Assembly (NCBI GenBank): GCA_902779355.1
Contig: CACZBF010000004.1
Coordinates: 124,001-188,000, forward strand
DNA: 64,000 nucleotides
Direction of reading: 5' to 3'
From: an uncultured Lachnospiraceae bacterium
Lineage (GTDB): Bacteria; Bacillota; Clostridia; Lachnospirales; Lachnospiraceae
In this document: piece by piece, positions 1-6,360 of the stretch
How positions within the stretch are numbered: the first letter of the stretch is position 1
How the letters are laid out: each line of letters opens with the position of its first letter
The notes under the pieces: generated by a model
What the model saw: only the letters and a program-made list of their open reading frames with translations
Database searches by the model: none
What the model was told of the DNA's origin: nothing
Position numbers and translations under genes: made by a program

Positions 1-738
1 GTTGCGATCTTTGCGACAGAATTCGGTAAGGCAGTGTCCAAAGAGACAAAGATCGATATCATCGTGACACCTGCCGTGACGATCTTGATCGGTGTCTTGC
101 TTTCCATGTGGTGGGCACCCGGGATTGGCTGGGTTGCAAGTCAGGTGGGAAATGCGATCATGCTCGCTACGGAACTGCAGCCATTCTTTATGGGCATTAT
201 CGTCTCTGTACTTGTGGGAATCGCTTTGACGCTGCCCATCAGCTCGGCGGCGATCTGTGCGGCTCTCTCCCTGACGGGACTTGCCGGCGGCGCGGCAGTT
301 GCGGGATGTTGTGCGCAGATGGTCGGTTTCGCCGTGCTTTCGTTCCGTGAAAACAAATGGGGCGGTCTGGTCGCACAGGGTATTGGTACATCCATGCTTC
401 AGATGGGAAATATCGTGAAGAACCCGCGGATTTGGCTGCCGGCGATCCTGACATCCGCGATCACAGGACCGATCGCGACCTGTGTGTTTCACCTGCAAAT
501 GGACGGACCGGCGATCGCATCCGGTATGGGCACCTGCGGTCTGGTTGGACAGATTGGCGTATACACAGGCTGGGTGAATGATATTCAATCAGGATTAAAG
601 AATGCGATCACGGCCTTTGATTGGGTTGGGTTGATCCTGATCTGCTTTATCTTGCCGGGTGTGTTGACGGCGCTGTTCGGCCTATTCTTCCGGAAGATCG
701 GCTGGATCAAAGAAAACGACCTGAAACTGGATCTGTAA
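1..738 (+). CDS. PTS sugar transporter EIIC-like membrane protein (5' partial)
   Basis: The reading frame is open from base 1, so the N-terminus lies outside the window and the GTG at 34 is probably not the start. The visible 245 residues are strongly hydrophobic, with about six membrane segments, glycine-rich turns and a short cytoplasmic basic and acidic tail. The pattern resembles the PTS_EIIC_2 type of integral membrane phosphotransferase subunit, which usually runs to about 350 residues, so roughly 100 are missing. The substrate cannot be told from the sequence. No EIIA or EIIB gene follows, and the next gene on the same strand is an unrelated acetyltransferase 36 bases on. Confidence 0.65.
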   Translation, partial: VAIFATEFGKAVSKETKIDIIVTPAVTILIGVLLSMWWAPGIGWVASQVGNAIMLATELQPFFMGIIVSVLVGIALTLPISSAAICAALSLTGLAGGAAVAGCCAQMVGFAVLSFRENKWGGLVAQGIGTSMLQMGNIVKNPRIWLPAILTSAITGPIATCVFHLQMDGPAIASGMGTCGLVGQIGVYTGWVNDIQSGLKNAITAFDWVGLILICFILPGVLTALFGLFFRKIGWIKENDLKLDL

Positions 739-774
739 GAGAGCGATACGGCTTGTTCCGATGACGGTGGCAGG

Positions 775-1380
775 ATGGATACAACGGTAAGATTTGGAGA
801 AGAAGACGGATTTGATTACGAGGCGGGGACGGAAACTTTTCGTACCCGCCGTTGTATTGTGCGACAGATCCGCTTGTCGGATCTGGATGCGCTGTATGGG
901 ATCTATGCCGAGCCCGGTGTGACGGATCATTTGGAAGATCTCTATCCGTGGGACGAAGAAGTGGCGTATACCAAGACCTATATCAAGATGATCTACGGTT
1001 TTTACGGATATGGCATGTGGATCGTGGAGGAAAAGAAGACCGGGGATGTGATCGGACGTGTGGGTTTTGATGATCGGGAAATCCCGGACGGAAACGGTGG
1101 TATGCGACGAATCCTCGAGTTCGGCTACCTGATCTCTCCCAAGCGACAGCAAAAAGGATTTGCAACGGAAGTTTGCAGATCTGCGCTCCGTTATCTGTTC
1201 CGAAATTTTGAAGAAGACGTGGTAACAAGTCTCATCGAGCCGGACCATGACATTTCGATCCGTTTTGCGGAGAAACTCGGCTTTTCTTGTAAGGGAGATG
1301 TGGATCTAGGGAAGAAGCGGATGCTTGTTTATGAATGTACTCCCGAAAGTATAAAAAGTGCACAAAAATCAAACAAATAA
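775..1380 (+). CDS. GNAT-family N-acetyltransferase
   Basis: This is a 201-residue protein of the RimJ/RimL-like GNAT type, which transfers an acetyl group from acetyl-CoA to an amine. The N-terminal part has the TRRCIVRQIRLSDLD strand-helix typical of these enzymes. The acetyl-CoA loop appears as RQQKGFATE around residues 123-131, followed by the helix and the late IRFAEKLGFSCKG segment. The acceptor is unknown. The ATG at 775 has only a weak purine stretch in front of it, and it may be translated from the upstream PTS mRNA. The C-terminal SIKSAQKSNK tail is not conserved in such enzymes as far as I know. Confidence 0.85.
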   Translation: MDTTVRFGEEDGFDYEAGTETFRTRRCIVRQIRLSDLDALYGIYAEPGVTDHLEDLYPWDEEVAYTKTYIKMIYGFYGYGMWIVEEKKTGDVIGRVGFDDREIPDGNGGMRRILEFGYLISPKRQQKGFATEVCRSALRYLFRNFEEDVVTSLIEPDHDISIRFAEKLGFSCKGDVDLGKKRMLVYECTPESIKSAQKSNK

Positions 1381-1414
1381 AGTGTTGATTTTGTGGAAAT
1401 TGGATAGAGGCATC

Positions 1415-1443
1415 TCGACTTTTGATCCGTGATATGGTATGAT
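1415..1443 (+). promoter_or_regulatory. Promoter upstream of the alarmone synthetase
   Basis: A TCGACT box at 1415-1420 is followed after 17 bases by TATGAT at 1438-1443. A TG one base upstream of the hexamer makes it an extended -10. Predicted transcription start is about 1450, which leaves a leader of about 19-28 bases carrying the ribosome binding site. Confidence 0.6.
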
Positions 1444-1468
1444 TTTGGTATCCTGATAAGGAACGGAG

Positions 1469-2131
1469 ATGATTTTCATGGCGGATCCGACACTTTTCAG
1501 TGACGACGTAGACGGCTGGAATACAGTCATGTTTCTATATAATTCAGCGCTGAAAGAGGTCAATACCAAGATCGAGATCCTGAACGACGAGTTTCGACAC
1601 GTCCATAATTACAATCCGATCGAATATGTCAAATCCAGAGTGAAAACGCCGGAGAGTATCGTCAAGAAGCTCCGTCGTCACGGTTATGATTCCAGCGTGG
1701 CCAATATGGTCAACCATGTGAACGATATTGCCGGCATCCGGATTGTTTGTTCATTTACCTCGGATATTTATAAATTGGCAGAGATGATCGGCAAACAGAA
1801 CGATCTGACGGTGGTTTCCGTGAAGGATTATATCAGACATCCCAAGCAGAGCGGGTACAAGAGTTACCATATGCTCGTGACGGTGCCGATCTTTATGACG
1901 GACCGTGTAGTGGACACCAAGGTTGAGGTGCAGATCCGTACGATCGCAATGGATTTCTGGGCGAGTCTGGAGCACAAGATCTATTACAAATTCGAAGGGA
2001 ATGCACCGGAGTATATCAGCCATGACCTCAGGGAGTGCGCAGGGATCGTATCGATGCTGGATGACAAGATGCTGTCGCTGAACGAAGCGATCGGCAAGGC
2101 GCGCACGGAGCAGGAAGACGAAGCCTCCTAA
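1469..2131 (+). CDS. Small alarmone synthetase, GTP pyrophosphokinase family (RelQ/SasB-like)
   Basis: This 220-residue protein matches stand-alone (p)ppGpp synthetases of Firmicutes, which transfer pyrophosphate from ATP to GTP or GDP without a hydrolase domain. Visible family segments are the SRVKTPESIVKKL basic patch (residues about 57-69), the HVNDIAGIRIVC strand near residue 90, KQSGYKSYHMLV near residue 130 and VEVQIRTIAMDFWASLEHK near residue 160. The length is close to the roughly 210 residues of RelQ, and there is no TGS, ACT or HD domain. The start may be the ATG at 1469 (AAGGA six bases upstream) or the in-frame ATG at 1478 (GGAG nine bases upstream). The gene has its own promoter. 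Confidence 0.92.
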   Translation: MIFMADPTLFSDDVDGWNTVMFLYNSALKEVNTKIEILNDEFRHVHNYNPIEYVKSRVKTPESIVKKLRRHGYDSSVANMVNHVNDIAGIRIVCSFTSDIYKLAEMIGKQNDLTVVSVKDYIRHPKQSGYKSYHMLVTVPIFMTDRVVDTKVEVQIRTIAMDFWASLEHKIYYKFEGNAPEYISHDLRECAGIVSMLDDKMLSLNEAIGKARTEQEDEAS

Positions 2132-2158
2132 AAATCTCTTCCATAATCCCAAAAGGTA

Positions 2159-2167
2159 TGATATAAT
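2159..2167 (+). promoter_or_regulatory. Extended -10 promoter for scfA
   Basis: TGATATAAT contains a perfect TATAAT at 2162-2167 with the extended TG motif. The -35 region (TTCCAT at 2139-2144, 17-base spacing) is poor. A short hairpin (CCGTCG and CGACGG around GGAGA, about 2174-2190) lies in the leader before scfA. Confidence 0.6.
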
Positions 2168-2229
2168 GACGAAAACCGTCGGGAGACGACGGAAAATGAG
2201 AATCGAATGTCAGATAAAGGAGAACAGAT

Positions 2230-2376
2230 ATGAAGCATATCAAGACCCTGAATACAAAGAAACTGCAGAACACCGTCAAGAAAGGCGGATGCGGCGAGTG
2301 CCAGACCTCTTGCCAGTCTGCATGCAAGACGAGCTGCACTGTCGGTAACCAGACCTGCGAGAAATCCCGCGCATAA
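2230..2376 (+). CDS. scfA: SCIFF ranthipeptide precursor (six cysteines in forty-five residues)
   Basis: This 48-residue peptide begins MKHIKTLNTKKLQ and ends in a tail holding six cysteines at 21, 24, 28, 32, 36 and 43, with Ser/Thr/Gln between them. That is the signature of the SCIFF family, whose cysteines are joined by a radical-SAM enzyme to the alpha, beta or gamma carbons of nearby residues. An AAAGGAGA binding site sits 4-5 bases before the ATG. The matching maturase lies 84 bases downstream, which makes the assignment firm. The biological role of SCIFF is not settled. Roles in cell-to-cell signalling have been suggested in clostridia. Confidence 0.95.
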   Translation: MKHIKTLNTKKLQNTVKKGGCGECQTSCQSACKTSCTVGNQTCEKSRA

Positions 2377-2411
2377 GAACTGCAGAGGAGTACAGCAAAC
2401 AGGAAGCTTGT

Positions 2412-2446
2412 AACGACCGTCCGTAAGACCGGGACGGTCGTTTGTT
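2412..2446 (+). terminator. Attenuator-like hairpin between scfA and scfB
   Basis: AACGACCGTCC (2412-2422) and GGACGGTCGTT (2432-2442) form a perfect 11-bp stem with a 9-base loop. The following TGTTGTG is not a clean uridine run, so termination is likely partial. The hairpin could keep precursor transcript in excess over the maturase message. Confidence 0.6.
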
Positions 2447-2460
2447 GTGAAAGGAAAGGC

Positions 2461-3846
2461 ATGATCCATCAATATAGGAACAACGGATACAATATCGTGC
2501 TGGATGTCAACAGCGGTGCGGTTCACGTGGTCGATGACCTTGCTTATGAAGTCATTGCGGTCATGGATCGTCTGCAGGGCAGCGAGACACCGGAGAATGC
2601 GATCAAGGAGGCACTGGCGGATCGTGACGCAGACGCGCTTGCCGAAACGATCGGGGAAGTGCGTACGCTGATCGAGGAAGAAGCCTTATTTTCGCCGGAT
2701 CCGTATGAACATGCGCTGGATCGCCTGGCGGATCGTCCGGTCGTCGTGAAGGCGCTCTGCCTGCACATCGCGCATGACTGCAATCTTGCCTGCCGTTACT
2801 GCTTTGCAAAGGAAGGGGAATACCACGGGGAACGTGCCTTAATGAGCCTGGAGGTCGGGAAGGCCGCACTGGACTTTCTGATCGCGCATTCCGGAAGCCG
2901 GCGCAACCTGGAGGTGGATTTTTTCGGCGGCGAGCCGACGATGAATTTCCAGGTGGTAAAAGGCCTTGTGGCCTACGGCAGAGAGCAGGAAAAACTGCAT
3001 GACAAGCATTTTCGCTTCACGTTGACGACAAACGGCGTGCTGCTGAATGAGGAGATTCAGGACTTCGTCAATCGGGAGATGGATAACGTCGTGCTTTCCA
3101 TCGACGGGCGGAAAGCAGTGAATGACCGGATGCGGCCTTTTAGGAACGGCGACGGCAGTTATGACCGGATCGTGCCGAAGTTCCAAAAACTTGCGGAGAG
3201 CCGTAATCAGGAACGATACTATGTCCGTGGGACGTTTACGCACTTTAATACGGACTTTTCCGAGGATGTCCTGCATTTGGCGGATCTCGGGTTCAAACAG
3301 ATCTCCGTGGAGCCTGTCGTGGCAATGCCGGAGGATGCATACGCGCTGCAGGAGTCCGATCTGCCCATTCTGTTTGAGGAATATGACAGGCTGGCGGCTG
3401 AGATGGCAAAACGGATAAATACAGAAAAGTCTTTCCATTTCTTCCATTTTATGATAGATTTGGAGGGCGGACCATGCGCCATCAAACGCCTGTCCGGATG
3501 CGGATCCGGGACGGAATATCTCGCTGTGACGCCGTGGGGCGATCTCTATCCGTGCCATCAGTTTGTCGGGAATCCGGATTTTCTGATGGGAAATGTGAAA
3601 GATGGGATCAAGCGGCAGGATCTGGTGGACGAGTTCAAAGGATGCAATGTTTATGCGAAGGAGAAATGCCGCAGCTGTTTTGCAAAATTCATGTGCAGCG
3701 GAGGGTGTGCCGCGAATTCCTATCATTTTCACGGCAATATCAACGATGCGTATGATCTGGGCTGCGAACTGCAGCGGAAACGCGTGGAATGTGCGATCAT
3801 GTTGAAGGCGGCTGAAAGCGCAGCAGAACAATCAGAAAGCGAATAA
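2461..3846 (+). CDS. scfB: Radical-SAM SCIFF peptide maturase with SPASM-type C-terminus
   Basis: This 461-residue enzyme should install thioether cross-links in the SCIFF peptide. The radical-SAM cluster motif is C107-x3-C111-x2-C114 (CNLACRYC). The glycine-rich FFGGEPT strand follows near residue 155. The N-terminal 100 residues, with a short N-terminal beta stretch, fit a peptide-recognition element. The C-terminal SPASM-like region is cysteine-rich (GGPCAIKR, GCGSGTEY, LYPCHQF, CNVYAKEKCRSCFAKFMCSGGC, LGCEL) and would bind two auxiliary 4Fe-4S clusters. AAAGG lies just before the ATG. It is directly downstream of the precursor gene and upstream of secDF. Confidence 0.96.
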   Translation: MIHQYRNNGYNIVLDVNSGAVHVVDDLAYEVIAVMDRLQGSETPENAIKEALADRDADALAETIGEVRTLIEEEALFSPDPYEHALDRLADRPVVVKALCLHIAHDCNLACRYCFAKEGEYHGERALMSLEVGKAALDFLIAHSGSRRNLEVDFFGGEPTMNFQVVKGLVAYGREQEKLHDKHFRFTLTTNGVLLNEEIQDFVNREMDNVVLSIDGRKAVNDRMRPFRNGDGSYDRIVPKFQKLAESRNQERYYVRGTFTHFNTDFSEDVLHLADLGFKQISVEPVVAMPEDAYALQESDLPILFEEYDRLAAEMAKRINTEKSFHFFHFMIDLEGGPCAIKRLSGCGSGTEYLAVTPWGDLYPCHQFVGNPDFLMGNVKDGIKRQDLVDEFKGCNVYAKEKCRSCFAKFMCSGGCAANSYHFHGNINDAYDLGCELQRKRVECAIMLKAAESAAEQSESE

Positions 3847-3888
3847 TTATATCTTAACATAATTTTTATAAGGGAGAGTAGGATTATC

Positions 3889-6261
3889 ATGAAAACGATG
3901 AAAAAATGGCAGGGATTTTTGGTACTGCTTATCATGTCGGCTTGCGTTGCTGCCATGGTCTACGTTTCGTATCTCGTGATTCGGGATACGGTTGCGGATG
4001 AGGCAGCGATCGAAGAGAAGGAGAAGACTGAGGCAGAGACCGAAACGACCGGGACAACTGCGGCAGCCGGAGAAGATATGGGCATTAAGCTCGGGCTTGA
4101 TCTGTCCGGCGGTGTTTCCGTGACTTACCGGATCGTGGATGATAATCCGTCCCAGGAAGCGGTGGACGACACGATCAGCAAATTGGAAGAACGTGCCGCT
4201 ACTTATAATGACGAGAATTCGGTTTATCAGCAGGGAACGGATCGTATCGTTGTCGAGATTCCCGGTGTGCAGGGCGCGGATGCGGATCGTGTGCTGGAGG
4301 ATCTGGGAAGCCCCGGTTCTCTCTATTTTATCAAGGAGACGGATGCAGACGGCAATCCGAACTATATGTATACCGGCGCGGTAGAGGGCGGTTATGAACT
4401 GGCCGATACGATCGAAAACCTGATCGCAAACGGATCTGTCGTGATGAGCGGACAGGAAGTGAAGGAAGCGACGGCAGGCTATCAGAACAGTGGCGCACTT
4501 GACAATCAGGAGCCTGTGGTGCAGCTGACACTGACAAGCGACGGGACCAAGAAGTTTGCGGATGCCACGACAGAAGCCTACGCAAAAGGCCAGACGATCG
4601 GTATCTATTATGACGATCATTTCATCAGCGTGCCGCGCGTACAGGCAGCGATCACGGACGGCAACTGCGTGATTACCGGTATGGAGGATTATGACGCGGC
4701 AAATACGCTGGCAACCTTTATCCGGATCGGTGCGATCGACCTGCAGCTGGAAGAATTGCAATTCCAGGTAGTCGGTGCGACGCTGGGAAGCAAGGCACTT
4801 TCCACAAGTCTTCTTGCGGCAGGCATCGGTCTTCTCCTGGTCATGGCGTTTATGATCATCATCTACGGGATTTCCGGAGTATCGGCTTCCATTGCACTGA
4901 CCCTTTATACAACAATTGTGATCGCATTGCTCTATCTCTTCAGACCTGCGCCCGGACAGGGCGGTATTGTACTGACTTTGCCCGGTATTGCCGGCGTGAT
5001 CCTCGGTATCGGTATGGCAGTGGATGCGAACGTCATCATCTTTGCCCGGATCCGTGAGGAGACAGCGAAGGGCGCGACCGTGCATACGGCAATCCGGGAG
5101 GGCTATCGGAAGGCACTTTCCGCGATCGTGGATGGTAATATTACGACATTTATTGCGGCAGTGGTGCTGCATTTCCTGGGTTCCGGTACAGTCAAGGGCT
5201 TTGCGAATACCCTGATGATCTCCATCGTGGTTTCCATGTTTACGGCACTTGTGATCGCACGGCTTTTGATGTTCAGTTTCTTTGCAGTCGGCGTACAGAA
5301 TGTGAAATTCTACGGCAAGGCGAAAGAGCGCAAGCCGCTTCCGATCGTAGAGCATCGGAAAGCCTTTTTCTCGATCTCCTGCATCGTGATCGTCGCCGGC
5401 ATTGTCGGCATGATCGGCTTTGGCGCAGGGACCGGCAAGCCGCTCAATTACAGCATTGATTTCATGGGTGGTTCGACGACCACGGCTGATTTCGGTAAGG
5501 TCTATACGATCGACGAGATCGAGCAGACGATCGTGCCCGAGGTGAAGCAGATCACGGGCGACAACGACGTCCATGCGAACCCGGTATCCGGTACCACGGA
5601 GATTACGATCCGTACCAGGACGCTGACGGATGAGGAAAGAAGCCAGTTGGATCAGCTCCTCGCATCCGACTTCGGTGTGGACTTAGAGACGATCGAAGGT
5701 GATACGATCAGCAGTACGGTAAGTTCGGAGATGCGGCGTGATGCGATCATCGCTGTGCTCGTTTCCTGCGTATTCATGCTGCTTTACATCTGGTTTAGGT
5801 TTAAGGACTTCAAGACGGCCAGCAGTGCGATCCTCGCGCTGGTACATGATGTGCTTGTCGTGCTGACGGCCTATGCGCTGATCCGGATTTCGGTGGGCAA
5901 TACCTTCATCGCCTGCATGCTGACGATCGTCGGTTACTCCATCAACGATACGATTGTCATCTTTGACCGGATCCGTGAGAACCGGAAAGCGCTGCACAAT
6001 GAGAATCCGGAGACCCTGAAAGAACTTGTGAACAGATCCCTGACGCAGACCATCGGGCGTTCTTTGAACACCTCCATCACGACCTTTATCATGGTGCTGA
6101 TGCTGTTCATCCTCGGTGTGGCGTCCATTCGTGAGTTTGCACTTCCGCTGATGGTCGGCTTTATCAGCGGTACTTACTCCTCGATCTTTATCGCGGCGAA
6201 CCTGTGGTATGTGATGAAGACGCGGAAGTTTAAAAATCAGAAGACGATTGAGAAAAAATAA
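3889..6261 (+). CDS. secDF: Protein translocase subunit SecDF (fused SecD and SecF)
   Basis: This 790-residue membrane protein uses the proton motive force to help the Sec channel pull preproteins across. The SecD half has an N-terminal membrane anchor, a Glu/Thr-rich linker (residues about 40-65), the D1 motif LGLDLSGG at 68-75 and the VDANVIIFARIREE motif from residue 378. The SecF half begins with its own membrane segment, has YSIDFMGG near residue 525 and the YSINDTIVIFDRIREN motif near 683. Fused SecDF is common in Bacillota. GGGAGAG lies about 10 bases before the ATG. Only 42 bases separate it from scfB and no promoter is evident, so it probably shares the SCIFF transcript. Confidence 0.95.
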   Translation: MKTMKKWQGFLVLLIMSACVAAMVYVSYLVIRDTVADEAAIEEKEKTEAETETTGTTAAAGEDMGIKLGLDLSGGVSVTYRIVDDNPSQEAVDDTISKLEERAATYNDENSVYQQGTDRIVVEIPGVQGADADRVLEDLGSPGSLYFIKETDADGNPNYMYTGAVEGGYELADTIENLIANGSVVMSGQEVKEATAGYQNSGALDNQEPVVQLTLTSDGTKKFADATTEAYAKGQTIGIYYDDHFISVPRVQAAITDGNCVITGMEDYDAANTLATFIRIGAIDLQLEELQFQVVGATLGSKALSTSLLAAGIGLLLVMAFMIIIYGISGVSASIALTLYTTIVIALLYLFRPAPGQGGIVLTLPGIAGVILGIGMAVDANVIIFARIREETAKGATVHTAIREGYRKALSAIVDGNITTFIAAVVLHFLGSGTVKGFANTLMISIVVSMFTALVIARLLMFSFFAVGVQNVKFYGKAKERKPLPIVEHRKAFFSISCIVIVAGIVGMIGFGAGTGKPLNYSIDFMGGSTTTADFGKVYTIDEIEQTIVPEVKQITGDNDVHANPVSGTTEITIRTRTLTDEERSQLDQLLASDFGVDLETIEGDTISSTVSSEMRRDAIIAVLVSCVFMLLYIWFRFKDFKTASSAILALVHDVLVVLTAYALIRISVGNTFIACMLTIVGYSINDTIVIFDRIRENRKALHNENPETLKELVNRSLTQTIGRSLNTSITTFIMVLMLFILGVASIREFALPLMVGFISGTYSSIFIAANLWYVMKTRKFKNQKTIEKK

Positions 6262-6267
6262 GCAAAG

Positions 6268-6313
6268 AAAACTGCAGACGGAAAGATCGGGACAGCGGGG
6301 CTTGCAGTTTTAA
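6268..6313 (+). terminator. Possible weak terminator after secDF
   Basis: AAAACTGCA (6268-6276) can pair with TGCAGTTTT (6303-6311). The loop of 26 bases is long and the T-run is only four bases, so the call is weak. No other clear signal separates secDF from the next gene. Confidence 0.35.
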
Positions 6314-6360
6314 GGAACGAGCTAAAAGTTAAATATTGGATTAACAAATGGAGGGAAACT

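Noticed and set aside
3847-5574. 575-codon open frame antisense to secDF
   Set aside because: It mirrors the codon pattern of the true gene, is full of His, Arg and Asp, and has no family motif or binding site.
6331-6348. Second Rex-like box before the large oxidoreductase
   Set aside because: Only one half-site (TTAACAA) matches; the other half does not.
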